This document shows, one piece after another, positions 48,657-61,854 of a stretch of 64,000 bases of DNA. The DNA comes from Tetrahymena elliotti 4EA. Lineage: Eukaryota; Ciliophora; Oligohymenophorea; Hymenostomatida; Tetrahymenidae. Numbering within the stretch: position 1 is the stretch's first letter; each line of letters begins with the position of its first letter. Position numbers and translations under genes: made by a program. The notes beneath the pieces are model-generated. The model searched no databases and had not been told where the DNA came from. It saw only the letters and a program-made list of their open reading frames with translations. Location: the NCBI GenBank assembly GCA_000231825.2, contig JH720323.1, positions 833,825 through 897,824 on the forward strand, in the 5' to 3' direction.

Positions 48657-50240
48657 ATGGGAGATGATATTATGAAATGTAATTAATCATTTTTATATAC
48701 ATAATTTATGAATGATTTATCTTTTATGTGTTGAAAAGAGGGAATAGGAAATTACAAAGGTCTTATGATATGTACCAGACCTAATGATAAAATTTAATAA
48801 GCTGTGGAGAGGTGAATATTTATTTTAGCATTTTGTAACAAGATAAGAAGTATTTCATTTTAATTAGGCCATTTGTTTCAAGAGTTGAGGCTTAATAACA
48901 GCTTGGTTTAAACCCAGCCCCTAGAATTTAAATGAACAAACCAATAAAAAGTAACAAAGATTATAAAAAATTATTATAATTTATTTCTTTTGTAAATAAT
49001 TAAGGAGTTCATTATGTTTTATCAAAGCATAAATAATGGTTAGAAGGCTATAAAAGAACTATAAGAGATTAGATTTAATCTAAAAATTAATAATTTTTAG
49101 ATAAAATAGATAGGTAGGATAAAGTAAATATTTTTGATTGAGCTGATATAACTCCTATTTACATTTTTTAAAATATTTTAAATAGTTGAGATAATAATCT
49201 ATTAATTTGATTAACAGAAGGAGAGAGTAACATTTATAGCAAAGCCAATAAACAGATTTTTAGTCACTAAACTAGGCTAATTAATATCAATATGAGAATT
49301 AGTCATAAAATTAAAATTATCAAAATTATAATGATAATAGTGTAGATATTAACCCTGATTAGTTAGAAAAGATATTAAATGAACCAATTTAACAGAAAAA
49401 TGAATATAAATAATAATCCTAATAATAAAATAATTCATAAAAAGCAAGGCCTTAGACCAGTGCCTTAAAGAAAAATGTAGCAAAAATTAATTTTTGATTA
49501 TAAATACATTTATTTTAATTTTTTTTAAAGAAAAAAGAAAAACCTGCATGGGCAAAGACAGAAAAATAACTTGAAGATGAAGATAATTAAGAATGTGATG
49601 ATCTTTTAAATTTCGCAAGTAATTTAGACTATGATAAATACATAAATGATCTTGAGGTTTAAAGTATGGTCAAAGCAATAAAAGAAAGAGTTAATGAGAT
49701 AAAATCTAATCCTTCATTATATGATTCACAAATAAAAACAGATAAAGATTAGCAAACATAGAAAATGAAAGAACATATGGATTTAGTAGATGAAAAAAGA
49801 ACTAATCGAGGAGAAAATAATATTTATAATGAAGGCAAAAGTAATGCTTCTGCCAAATCTAGATGTAAAATTAAAAGTTCTGCCTATCTAACATTCTAAT
49901 TTAAAATATTTAAAATATAGTAACAATGTAAAGTATAAAAGAAACTGCTGAAAAAATTAAAAACGAAGGCAAAGAAGATTGGGATAAATCAGTAATTATT
50001 TAATTAATTTTATATTTTGATTAAAATGTATTTTATTTATTTTTAAAGACTACTGTAGGAGATCAAAAATTTAAATCAAATATAGAAGAAAAATTAGTTA
50101 AACATTTAGCAGATGATATTTTAAAAAATAATAAATACTTAAGAGGTATTCATTCTACAAACTCAATTAAATAAATCCTTATAGGAGAAGCAAAAAAACA
50201 TTTCGAAGATAATAAATCTCCAAATGCTCAACTTGTTTGA
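48657..50240 (+). CDS. Multi-exon protein of unknown function with conserved-looking N-terminal and acidic blocks
   Basis: The gene is built from small exons whose joins restore a single frame. Exon 1 (MGDDIMK) ends at 48678. Intron 48679-48738 leads to GIGNYKGLMICTRPNDKIQQ. Intron 48812-48867 leads to RPFVSRVEAQQQLGLNPAPR, and another near 48.96-49.01 kb leads to VHYVLSKHKQWLEGYKRTIR. A Gln/Asn-rich linker (49.2-49.5 kb) follows, then the block KPAWAKTEKQLEDEDNQECD with LLNFASNLDYDKYINDLEV. After two more introns the protein ends at TGA 50238-50240. The ordered blocks separated by low-complexity linker suggest a conserved binding protein; similar W-A-x-T and LDYDKYI patterns are, as far as I remember, found in other ciliate proteins. 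No enzyme motif or membrane segment is seen. A cilium or cytoskeleton role would be a guess. Confidence 0.78.
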
Positions 50241-50913
50241 ATATTTATAAAAATAAACATTTATATAAAATTAATTTGCATAAAAGATATTATTGATATC
50301 TAACGTACTCTCATAAATTCTAAGATATTTTACTGTAAATAATTTCAAGTTGATTATCATTTTAATCATAATTCTTTATAAAACAAAAAAGCTTAATACT
50401 ATTTATCAATAAAGCAATTTTGTAAATAAATAGTTTTATAATTAGTTCTTTATTTTTTATTAAAACTAAAGCATTAAATCCAAACATGATTTATTAATCA
50501 TCTATTATATTCTTTTCATAATTTCTTCTGTTTTGTAAATCTATGTAAATTATATTATGTAATCATAAAATTTTATCAAAAGTACCATAGTAATTTTTTC
50601 AAAAAATAAATAATAAATATCAAAAACTTTTAAGAGTTATAATAAAAAAATATTTCCATTAAAATTAATATACTTTGACAAAGTGTTGTTAGAATTTTAA
50701 ATATTTTAATATAAAAATAAAATAATAGAATAGTTTAAGTTGATATTTTTTAGCTTAATATATGACAAAGAAAAAATGTTTTTAATAAAATATTATGATA
50801 TTTTATGTATAAATTTTTAAATTATTATCAACAATAGCTTTTAAAATAAATTTACGCTTTATTTTAATTTAATGTTATTTTTTTATTTATTTTTAAAGTT
50901 TAAAGATTTTAGT
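50241..50913. other. Convergent intergenic region
   Basis: AT-rich spacer holding the 3' ends of two converging genes. Nothing else is recognised. Confidence 0.65.
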
Positions 50914-53900
50914 TCAAAAATAATTCTATTTTTTAAATAAATCTCCATAATATGCTTCTTCATCATCATCAATATTATTTTCTTTATCGCTTTTTTTATT
51001 TGGCATAGATTTTATCAAAAAATGCTCATTTAAAGGAGTACTGTTTGAATTAGAAGTGTAGTTCGGAATTTCATTTTCAAGACCTGATCCACTATTTTAT
51101 TTATTTTCATTTTCAGACTCTTCAGGAAGTAACTCAGGTAAAGGATCCATCAAAAATACCTCCCAGAGCTTTTACTCATTATAATTATAAGGCAAAAGAA
51201 TCATAAAATGAACTACTCTAGCTGTTTCAAATATTTATCTCATTTCATCATCCATTTAAATATCTGAATACTTAATACTTTATCTACTCCATGGACTTGC
51301 TCTATAAAAGAATAAGTACTAGTTTTAAAAAAAGTAATTAATATAATTCTTTAGAGCATTTATTTTACTCTAACTAATTTATGGTTTTTATTTTTTAAGG
51401 CATAATACAATGCAGTCTTATTTGTTGAATCTATTATATCAGGATCAGAAAAATGCTTTAATAATGTTAAGCATCCTTCTAGATTATTATGAAAGGCTGC
51501 TACAATTAATCCAGTTTGATTTAGCTAATAATTACAAATTAATTTGTAAATATATTGTTAAATTGAATAAAAAAATATTTACTTCATTAAAATCATTAAC
51601 ATGGTATTTATTTTATTTCAAAACTTCTTCAATCTATTGAGCTGTGCCATTTTTGCATAAGTTCAAAAAAATATAAGCACCAGGTCTTTCGTATGCACTA
51701 AGAGGGAATATCTTCTTTTCTACAATCTAAAGTTTATAATAAATTTGCTGTTCCTTGAAAAATAAAAAAGAATTTGCCTTACTTCATAAATGTTGATGTC
51801 AAGATGTTTTACTTTTTATAAATACTTTACTAAGCTTAAACGAATTTTCATTAATTTTGATGCTTTAAATTTTAAAAATGGGTTTCTTCCAAAAACTATT
51901 CCTTAGTCATCAAATATTTTTTTAGGCAGCTTTTATGAAATACCTTTTTACTTTCTTCTTTCTTTTTTCAAGTTCACTTTTGTTATTTTCTCACTTGGAA
52001 CTAAATATTTATATTTTTCCAACAAAACAGTTTACTGTTCTCTTTCTAATTCCTTATCATTATTTGTTGGAAACAATCCATTAAGTAATTCTTAACTTTT
52101 CTTCAGGTGCTAAATAATAATTGTTTTTGATCTTTGGCCCAAACTTTTTTCAGTTATTTAATTCATGGTATTTGGTTCAGGAATATGAGCAAGAGAATAG
52201 TTAGAATAGGCTGCATTTCTTGCTGTTTGTGAACCTTAAATATGCTATCTTATTTTTATTTATCTTCTATTTGTATTTGTTAAACTACCACCACTTGCTA
52301 AACGAATTTATGGCTCTGAAAAGATATTTTAGCTTTTCGAACTAGATTTATTTCTTAAAAATCCAACAAATTATTAATTTTCTTATTCTTATTATCTCAT
52401 TTTTAAGAAATAAGTAAAATTGTCATTTTAAGGAGTTTTTGTTGGAGATTAATTAGCATCTGATCTAGATTATTAACCTTACAAGTTAAAATCTATTATT
52501 TAATTATAAGTGGAGAATTTTATTGTTGATTCTCCTCTGTTTTTTATTGGACTAATACTTTTCATACCAGTAAAAGGAGAGGGATCTGAAATAGAATTTA
52601 ATGAGTTTTTTTCTTAAATAGTTTTCATAGCTTAGTGTGAAAATTATTCTTCATTGAGAGGTATATAAATATTGGATTAGGGGGAATTTTAATTGTTAAA
52701 TTAATAACTTTACTATTTAATTAAAGAAATTTACTTCATCTCCAATAAATTTTGGGTTTGCTAATTGATTAAAGAGTGTATTTTTTTAGCTTTTAATACA
52801 GATGAAGATCCTTAGCTTTTTTAAGAATTAAAGCCAGCCTACTCATTTTATTTCAAAAATTGATTGATTGATATATATTAATTTTTGCTTATTTTAGAGG
52901 CTAAGTTTGATATCGTTCCAGGTGTCCTTGGAGTTTAATCTCTTGATGAACATTTACTAGAAGGATGCTAACTGTCTAATTATTTACTGCTTGGAGAGTT
53001 ATAAGCTTTGCTGTTAGCTAAATTCAACTATATATTAGAGATATTATTAGTTTTTAGCACCACACTTGGTGTAGCTTCATCTGTTTACAGATGCTTATTA
53101 TAATATTCTTAATTTAATTTTTGTTATTCTTTTTTAATTTAACTATCAAGCATTTGTTGATTAAATTTATCTCGAATTTCCTAATTAATTTAGTTTTACG
53201 AGTTTAATTTTTGTAAATGTTTTTACAGATGACCATTAGGCTCCACATCAAATTTTCTACAGTATAGAAGCAGATTCAAATTTTTATCAGCTAAAAAATT
53301 AGCAAACATTTTCCTTTCATTTTCAGTTACTCCTAAAATTCGTTTACCTGTATTGATATCAAAATAAACAGGTCTATCTTCGGGATCTACTTTTTGTTGA
53401 TTTTCACTTTTTAAAAGAGTTTTATTTTATTCATTTTAGTTATTTTCTTCCTAACCACTTGTCTTTGTAAAGTTATCTTCCTCAAATAATTTATTTGTAT
53501 TTATTAGACTCCTTTGTTGAGATGCACTATTTGATCTTTTTTAATACAATTATTTATTAATTTCCTTCACTTAATTTATCATATTTTATCTCGAGAATGT
53601 GCTGTAAACCCAAGGACTTTCATCTTACATATTTTTTTTAAGTTATTCTATCCCATTGTTTTTTGTAGATTGTTTAATACCACGAGCAGTAGTAGAATTG
53701 TTTAAAGTTTAACTAAATTACTAATTAAAAAAGCCTTTTTCGGTTGCCTCCTAATCTTTGACATTTTAATTTTATTAGTTCTATTTAGCTTCTGAGGTAT
53801 TTATTCCTTTAGAAACTATTGTAACTGCCTTATCTATATCATTTGAATCTTAGAATTCTTTTAATTATATTAATGCACTTGACAAATGTTATTTTAAAGC

Positions 53901-54599
53901 TTTTGGCTGATTTTTACTTGTTATCATTTTAAAAGTATTATTATTCTTTTATTTTTTTTAGTCAATTACTTTGTCGTACTCCTGAAACATCACCATCCTA
54001 TATTTTAAGCATTCGAAATTACGGGCAGATCCTTTAGTTGTGAATTATGCTCCCATATTTTTATTCAGAAATTTAGGCTAAATATTTTGGTTTTCTTATA
54101 ATATATTAGAGGCATTAGACATATTTGCTGCTTAAAATTTTATGTCTTAAGAGACATTAGTTTAGTCTAAGTGATAAACATTGGTTTACTTAGATAAATT
54201 ATTTATATTTGTACAAGATTAAGATTTTGTTTTATATGAATCATCAACAGACATAATTCTTTTGCAATCAGAGCGAAATGTAGTCCTATTCATATAATTA
54301 TTTTCATCTTTTTAAAAATTATTTTGTGAAGCCTCTTATTTACGAACTTCCCTCATTAATACTTAAGCAGCAGGGTCGAATGGGTTTTTTTTGACTGTCT
54401 TTTTTAACTTTATGAGCTCCTTATTTGAATACAGTTAATTTATATTTAACGATGGCTCCTTTTTAATTTATTCAGCAGAAGAAGACCTCATTCCAAAACT
54501 TTTAATTTTATTTGTTGTAGAAGCTCTATTAAATATACCTATTTTTGATTCTAATTTTGATTCTGAATTGGAAATTTTTGCATTTTTAAATAACTCCAT
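50914..54599 (-). CDS. Ankyrin-repeat protein with long low-complexity N-terminal region
   Basis: ATG 54597-54599 opens MELFKNAKISNSESKLESKI. About 800 residues of Ser-, Asn- and Lys-rich sequence with short charged blocks follow, and probably are disordered. In the last quarter (about 52.0-51.2 kb) ankyrin-type helix pairs appear, for example TGLIVAAFHNNLEGCLTLLK followed by STNKTALYYALKNKNHKLV, with the TxLxxA and GHxxxVxxLL-like spacing of the family. The C-terminus is acidic (SDKENNIDDDEEAYYGDLF) and ends at TGA 50914-50916. Introns of 55-75 bases are visible near 51.33, 51.58 and 51.74 kb. Ankyrin repeats bind other proteins; the partner is unknown. The exact intron set, and whether the long N-terminal part is a single exon run, are uncertain. 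Confidence 0.72.
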
Positions 54600-55313
54600 T
54601 TTGATTATATATGTATTTTTTACTTATGTAATCTTGAAGTATAATAAGTTGAGATCTTTATTAATGTTAATACAGAATTAAGAGAGCAATAGAAAATAAG
54701 TGAATTTACACTTTGAATAAATATATAGTTATTAGGATTTTAATATCTTACATGAGTTAAGATGCAATTAACATTTAATTTTAATGCTTTAATAATATTT
54801 ATTGATTGTAAATATCGATTCTAGATATAAAATTAGATACAAAAATTAATTTAATAATCAAGTTTGTTAAATAATATGTATGCATTTAAACTTTGTTTTA
54901 TTTTACTAAACATTCATCACTGTTAATTTTCTATTATTCCAATCTGTCAACATTTACTTATCAGTGAGTAACATATACTTATATTTATTTAAAAAAGAAA
55001 TAACAGTTTTTTTGGATTTTGATTTAAATAAATTTGTTTTAAATTAATCTTTATAAAATTACTTACAAAACCAAAATATTTCATCAGCAAATATTACTTA
55101 AAAAGAGTAAATGTACTAAAGTATTTTTCATAAAAAAAATAAAAGTTTAAAAATCCTAAAATATTAAGTAATTTTGTGTTGTTAAATTTTAATTTTTATG
55201 TTAAAACTCCTTCATAGATTCTTATCAAAAATTTTATTTTAGAATCATAAAATATTCTCAACTTAGAATCAATCATAAAGAACAATTATATCTTTACAAG
55301 TATCTAAATAAAA
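54600..55313. promoter_or_regulatory. Divergent promoter region
   Basis: This 714-base AT-rich region lies between the 5' ends of the ankyrin-repeat and dehydrogenase genes, so both promoters should be here. No specific element is recognised. Confidence 0.45.
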
Positions 55314-56145
55314 ATGAATAGAATCATCGAAAAAACCATTAAAACTGCAATGGTTACTGGAGCTAGCAGCGGGATAGGATTAAGCACGGCTAAATATTTT
55401 TGTGATAGAGGAGTTAGAGTTGTAGCAAATGGATTAGATAAGCACATAGAAGGCTATAAACACCATTTACTTTAATATAATCAAGTTGATCTTACTAATC
55501 AATAAGAGAGAATTGATTATCTGAAGATGGTTTCTAATTAATTTTCAGGAGTAGACATATTAGTAAATAATGCAGGAAGATTTGATTTCCTATCTATTGA
55601 AGATACAAGTATGGATATACTTTAATCTCAAATAGAAATAAATCTAAAAGTTCCCCTTTTATTGATACAACATTTTCTACCTTATATGAAATAGCAAAAA
55701 TATGGAAGAATAGTTAATGTTTCTTCTTAAAAAGGTAATTAAAAATTTATTCATTCAAATATTCCTTTTTAATCTTTTTTTTAAATTTAAAGGTCTTAAA
55801 GGAGCTGCTTTTCATACTGCTTACTGTTCTACCAAACATGCTATTATTGGCCTCACTAAAGCAGTTGCCTTAGAGTTAGCTTAGGAAGGAATAACTTGTA
55901 ATGCTATATGTCCTGGGTGGGTTTCTACTCCACCTGTAATGAATGAAATATAAAAGTTAGCAGATTAAAATAATATTTCTATAGAAGATTAAGTCATTTT
56001 ATTCTTAAAAGAAAGAAATGCCCCCAATATTATTTTAACTAAACCTGAAGATATAGCTGCATCTATTTATTTTTTAACTACTGACTCTGCTTCATAGATT
56101 ACAGGATCAGCTATTTCACATGATTCAGCAAATTCAGTAGATTGA
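55314..56145 (+). CDS. Short-chain dehydrogenase, 3-hydroxybutyrate dehydrogenase-like
   Basis: This is a classical SDR of 257 residues. The NAD(P)-binding motif TGASSGIG is near residue 16, NNAG follows, and the catalytic triad is visible: Ser in NVSSQKG, then YCSTK with Tyr and Lys, with Ser 13 residues before Tyr. The stretch AVALELAQEGITCNAICPGW is the pattern of D-3-hydroxybutyrate dehydrogenases, which interconvert acetoacetate and 3-hydroxybutyrate with NAD. One intron, 55735-55792, splits a Gly codon and restores the frame. The usual C-terminal DGG near the end is replaced by SHDSANSVD, so the substrate may differ. There is no clear targeting peptide; ATG 55314 is preceded by AAAA, usual in ciliates. 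The family is sure, the substrate only likely. Confidence 0.9.
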
Positions 56146-57123
56146 AATTTCAATTAAACAACTAAAATTTTAATATAATTAAATTTAGAATAACTGATAT
56201 AAAGTTAACTTCAAAAATATCTACAAATTCTTTTATTTTTATAGAATAAAATTATTAAAAAATTGAAATTTGTAAAAGTATTGTGAGAAGTTTACATTTT
56301 AACTTTATTTGCTTTAATCTTCTTTGAAAATATCTAAAATCATTCAATTTCTATCTTAAATTTTTTTATTCAATTGGAATCAAAGAGTTTTTAGGTTAAT
56401 TTATTGTAAGAATTTTAGAGATTAAATATTATTGGTACTTATTATTAATAAATTTTTACCTTTTGGAACATAATATTTTTCAATTTTTAATACAAAATAT
56501 GATTTTTTAATAAGATATAATCATTTAAAAAATATTTTTTATTACCTTTTAAATACCAAAAAATCAAATATTTAAGACATATAATATGAATATTTGATTT
56601 ATAAAATGTAAAGTGTCATAATTTCAAATTTTACTATTTAATAATAAATATTATTTCAAATATAAACAAAAAATAATTAAAATAAACAAAGATAGGCTAA
56701 ACTATGAAATTAAAAAATTATTTTTTACAAAAAACTGATTTTTACTAAGAATTAAACCTTTTTTCAAGATTTTTATATTTACTTTTATAATCTATTCTAA
56801 AGCCTACATAATTTAATTATTTCTTTTTTAAATTTTGGTAAATATGTTCAAAAAATTCTTAGAATATATTGAAATATTAAATTTTAGACTCTTGAATAAT
56901 TAATTTAATTTTAATTGATTCAAATTATTTAAATAATTATAAGTTTGACAAAAAAATGGTTTTAATTTTTGAGAAGTAATTTTTTGTAGAATAGAATATA
57001 AAATATTTATTTAAAAATAAGAATTTGAAAGCAAAAGAATTAATTATTTTGCAAATGGATTGCTTAAATTTTCTGTTTATAATTTGATATTATTTTTCTT
57101 TATGTTTAAATTTAAAATTAAAT
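56146..57123. other. Convergent intergenic region
   Basis: Nearly 1 kb of AT-rich DNA between converging genes, with long A and T runs. No gene is seen. Confidence 0.65.
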
Positions 57124-60100
57124 TCATTCTATTAATATTGTTTCTACATAATTACAAGGGAAGTAGCCTGTTTAGTTTTTACAAATCCCATACCACCATC
57201 CTTTCTTTTTATTTTTTTATATAACTTGAATTTAGTCACCCTGATTAAAAGATAACTCATTTTCCTTTTTTTAATTTTAATAATTTTACAATTTAATTTA
57301 ATTTAAAAAATTTTTTACATTTCTTCTTTTGTATTCATGCTTAGCAATAACTAGATTAGTTGAGGGTTTACTTGTAAATAGGCTGTGTTCAGAATAGCTA
57401 AATTCACTATCCTCATCTAAATTAGCTTGATCATCTGCTTCTGTTTTGACTCTTCTCATTGCATCGTAGCTGATGTTTGGATGTTTGTCTTCATTTTAAA
57501 AAAGAATCTATGACATTCTTTCTTTTCCATGAATTTATTTATTTATTTTCTTTAAACTATTATGTGTGTTAGATTGATATAAACTTCGTTTAGAGTTTTC
57601 TTATGAACTATTAAAGCAAGGAGAAAGCTTGCTTATTTCTATCTCCTTATCTACTTTCTAATTAGAATCTATATTTTTGATATTATTTTAATGATACTCT
57701 TATTGATTTGATTATAAATTTGTGCTCTAAATTTGATTGATGTTTTAATTATAATTATATTGATTTAGAGTTGGGGGATTTGAGTGATGTCTATTGTTGT
57801 TTGATTTTACTTCTTAATTGAAAACTTTATTATTGTTATCATTTTCTTAAATTTAGAAGAACTACTAGCTCTGGCATTTCTAATGAGGATTAACACTATT
57901 ATTACTTAATGGTAATTTCTAATATTTTTATTAATTTGTTTGTATAAATTCTTAGATATTTTATCTCATCTATTATCCACTATTATTAATTTATAAATAA
58001 CCTCCATACATATTTTAGTTGTTACTACTGTCAAAATAGTTTTAATTTGGCATTTATTTATTCTATTAAACTAATGAAAAATTGTTGAAATTATCTACAG
58101 ATAATTGTTACTAACAAAATCCACTTTAGTTTGAAGGTTATACAGCTGAAAGTGTTTCAAAATTTTAAAATTGTTAATTTTATTGTTAACCCATCGTTTG
58201 TTAATCATTAGGATTTGAATTAACCTAAACTTAAAAGCTAAAACTGCTTTGATTATTTTTAAATTTATTTTATTCATCTTCTTAATATTAAGGAGGAGAC
58301 AAATATTACAAAAACTACCCATTGGTATTATTTATGTTGCTACTATTATTATTTTACTCGAAATCCTATTAAGAAAAAGTTTATTATCCAATAGGAAGTA
58401 GATTACATAAATTTGAGTTATTTTCTTTTTCTAATATAGAAGCAGATTCCATTGAAAGATAGTTCCTTGCTCCATAATCATTTGAATTACTATTAGCACT
58501 TATATGTCTGCTATGAGCCTTTCCAAAATTGACTTTTGTTAATTAAATATTTTAATTTATATTTAAATAAAGAACAATGAAATTACAAGAATTAGAATTG
58601 TTTGTTGTGTCTAGGCTAGAGTTTTTCTTTTGATGAATAGATGAAAGTGCTTTTAGAACTCCCTTTGGGCTGATTAATTAATCACTATTTCTTAATACGT
58701 TGCTCGTTTTCATCTTCATAATGTGCAAATCTAGTTCAGCTCTAATTTAATTCCCGTGCTAAAAAAATGAGTTTAGTAAAAAATACTTCCATAAACTTCA
58801 AATTTACTTCTGTCAATAAATTTTGCATGCTCATATTAACAACAAAAGGGTTAATTTTTTGCATTAAATCTTTTAATTTGGCCTGCAACAAATTAAAGAA
58901 AATATTTTGTGCTATTTGTTATAAAAATTTTAATTTTACTATGATATAAATAATGGAAAAATTACTCTCAAATTACTGAGGTTGTTATTATTCTCTGGTT
59001 TCATAAGACTTAGAAATGAAAGAAACTTCGAAAATATTAATAATCAATTGCCTTATATTACCATAAAAAGATATTAAGCATTAAATATTTGAAACAATTA
59101 AATTAGAATAGATAGATTAATTAAAATACTTTAAATCATCATCCAGCTGTAAAGAGCTGTTTTGCATTTAAATTAATTGTTAAAAGTTTCTCATTTCATT
59201 GATTTTTTCTTTGATTTATTATTTACTTTCTTCTCTTTCCTTAATGATAGTTTCTTTTAGCTTCTCTATTTCCTTTACATACTATTATGCTTTGTTTGAT
59301 AAATTTTGTATCTCTGCTCCAAGGGCCTACTAAGTTGCTTTTTAAAAAATTGAAATTTTGCAAATGTTAATTAATTCGTTTAAATTTACCTAACAAATTT
59401 TTGTTTTACTCAATCAAATTTTGAATTTGTTAGCTTTCTGTTTATTAAAAAAGTATTGTATCAATTATATCTTCAACAACTTTAACATTTTAATTTGATC
59501 TGTTTTCACCGTCTTTACTGCATCCACTACTATTTCTAGGTAAAGTTAAACTCATTAAGTTGACTGATGTGTTGTTTTAATTTTATGATTATATGATATT
59601 TTGATTATTTTGCTAACTAGTGTTCCTGTTTGATACATCTTTATTTATGAGATGCATATTTTATTAAATTATTTACTACTACTTAACTTGGTTGAAGCTT
59701 GTGTTATTGCTTCCTTAATTTTAGTTGGATGGAGTCAAATGAAAAGAGCTTCTATCTAAGCTTTAATTCTGTTTATTATAACTGATTCTTGTTTCTATTG
59801 ATTATCTTAATGTTGCGTTACTATTATTGCCAAGGTTAAGGGATTATCTGTTAAATATTTTAGATGGCATTATCTTTACAGGTGAAGGTGAATCATTATT
59901 AGTATGAACAACTATACTATTATCATTTTGATTGTTTTATTAGTGATGATTGCTGATTAATTATGCAGGTTAATTAAAAAATTGTTGAGTATTCATCCCG
60001 TTATTTAGCTTTGATGGCAATCCGTGTGGCTATTTAGATGAAGTTGTACTTGTTGGATATTAATCAGATATTTAAAAGTTTTATTGATTTTAAGTGAGAT

Positions 60101-60455
60101 AGGCTTTAAAAGATGTAGGCAGGTTTTTAGTAGAGTTTTCTTAATTAGGAGAAATTTCAGTGTTAAGGATATTTCCATTACTCATACCATGAAAACCACT
60201 TGTATCGATAGAGTTTTTTACATTAATATATTTTGGTCTTTTGCTTCCATCATAACTAGCATTCACAGCATTATATGTATTAAGAGTACCTAATATTGAA
60301 CTGCTTTATTTTTTCTTCTTGGCCTACTGCTCTAAATAATTCTAGTTAGTATATTAAGGCTAATATTTTTAAGTATAGCCTAGACCTGTGCTTCTATTAT
60401 TAACAGAGCCAGATCTATTAACGACAGTATTTAGCTTTTATCTTGTTTAATTCAT
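57124..60455 (-). CDS. Low-complexity protein with C-terminal SH3 domain
   Basis: The last 60 residues form a clear SH3 domain: AKHEYKRRNENELSFNQGD, then QIQVIQKNKKKGWWYGICK and TGYFPCNYVETI. These carry the ALYDY-like, E-L-SF-GD, WWYG and GYFPxNYV signatures of peptide-binding SH3 folds. An intron near 57.26-57.32 kb lies between NENE and the preceding exon and restores the domain. TGA is at 57124-57126. The start ATG 60453-60455 gives MNQTRQKLNTVVNRSGSVNN. The intervening several hundred residues are Asn/Ser/Gln-rich, with a predicted coiled coil around 59.1-59.5 kb (many Glu, Lys and Leu). SH3 domains bind Pro-rich peptides, often at cortical actin or endocytic sites; that role here is inferred from the domain only. 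Confidence 0.8.
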
Positions 60456-60965
60456 ATCTAAAAAATTGATAATATTCAAAAATAAAGATAATTTTTTTTA
60501 AATGAATGATTGATATGAATAAAATCTTATTTTTTTAATAATACAACAAGATTGCTTTGTAAACACTCTATTTTATTTTGATAAATGATCAATAAGTATG
60601 CAAATTTAATTATTATTTCAATTCAAATTTAATTCAATAAGCTGGTTTATATTTTTGATTATCGATTGATAATTATCAATGATATTTCTCAAATAATTTT
60701 GAATATACTAAATACATTTTTAAATTATTTTTAAACAGACACAAAATCCATAAACTAATATCACTAAGTCACAAATTTATTTATTGATTTAAAATCTTGA
60801 ATTTTGAGTTTGATAAATATTTTGGAGAAATATCAACTAATGATTTTATTCCAAAATTAAAAGAAAAATATCTGTAAAACTATTTTGAAATTTAAAATTT
60901 AAAACAAAAGATAATTTAGAATTTATTTTTAATTTATTTTTTTAATTATATGTTTAATGAGAATT
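60456..60965. other. Intergenic spacer
   Basis: About 510 bases of AT-rich DNA, with the promoter of the SH3 gene and the 3' UTR of the EF-hand gene. No motif is recognised. Confidence 0.6.
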
Positions 60966-61854
60966 TCAAATATCTTGAGGAAAGTTATTCATACTTTTGA
61001 TTTTTTATTAAGCTTTACTTTGCTTTTATTCCTATTATGCATACTCTGTTTTTGTTTCTTCATTTTACCATTTAATTATGTATTTAAAATCATTAAATCC
61101 AACTTATCCATCATCATCTTTATCTGCTCTTTCTAGCATTTCAATTAAGTCTTCATCTTCTACATCTTCACCAATTTCTTTAGCAATATTTCTCAGCATT
61201 TATATTGTAATCTTACTTTTTAATATATTCTATTCCTTTTTTTACTATTTCATTTACTATTTTTTATTTGCTCTAAAAGTTATAACTTCATCTTCATCAT
61301 CATCTTATAAAAATTTTGAGTTTCCTAAATCTATAAAATATGAAAACGCCTTTTATAAATCCATATCAGAATCGTTTTCTGCAATGTTTGCAAACATTAA
61401 ATTCATAAATTCTTCAAACTTTTAAATTAAATAAAATATTGATTTAACTAGTTTAGACAGACTTATTTCATAGAATTATTAAATAAATTACTCCTAACTA
61501 TCCATCTTTGTTATCATCTATTGCTTCTATGATCCTTGTTAAAGCTTCATCATCTTCTTAAACAAAACCTAAAATCTACATAGCTTCTCTAAGTTCATCG
61601 TAAGATAAAGTACCTCCTTTATCTTTATCAAACATATCAAATGTTTATTTCATTTCTACAATTTACTCAGCTGTGAATCCTGATCTTTCATATTTTCTTG
61701 GGTTAAAAATAACTTTTGATGAATTTTGCAATGCAGAATTTCTAGCTTAATTTGATTAGATCTAGAATGAGGGAGTATTAATTTAAGATGATCCTGAAAC
61801 TTAAGGTGTTGGAGTATCCTTATAAGCAAAAATATTATGTCCGCTATAGTTCAT
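60966..61854 (-). CDS. Centrin-like EF-hand Ca2+-binding protein
   Basis: The start ATG 61852-61854 opens MNYSGHNIFAYKDTPTPQVS. An N-terminal extension of about 55 residues precedes FTAEQIVEMKQTFDMFDKDK, the EF-hand I of centrins. EF-hand II has IEAIDDNKDGQLGFEEFMNL, split by intron 61419-61491. EF-hand IV has LERADKDDDGQVGFNDF. The third hand is unusual: after FSYFIDLGNSKFLQ comes an acidic run and about 30 extra, mostly Lys/Gln residues before ITIQMLRNIAKEIGED. The protein has about 271 residues against about 170 in typical centrins. It ends with a Gln/Lys-rich tail at TGA 60966-60968. Centrins act in basal bodies and contractile fibres through Ca2+-dependent binding. The extra segment could be an unspliced intron, but it is open throughout. 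Confidence 0.85.

Noticed and set aside
48890..48925. tRNA-like T-arm (ggtttaaaccc)
   Set aside because: The stem is imperfect, there is no D-arm or anticodon arm at the right distance, and the bases belong to an exon of the 48657-50240 gene.
51410..51640. Plus-strand ORF of 76 codons
   Set aside because: It is antisense to the ankyrin-repeat exon, which has the recognisable family pattern.
61078..61425. Plus-strand Ser-rich ORF
   Set aside because: It is the antisense of the acidic EF-hand coding sequence on the minus strand; GAT/GAA codons appear as Ser codons.
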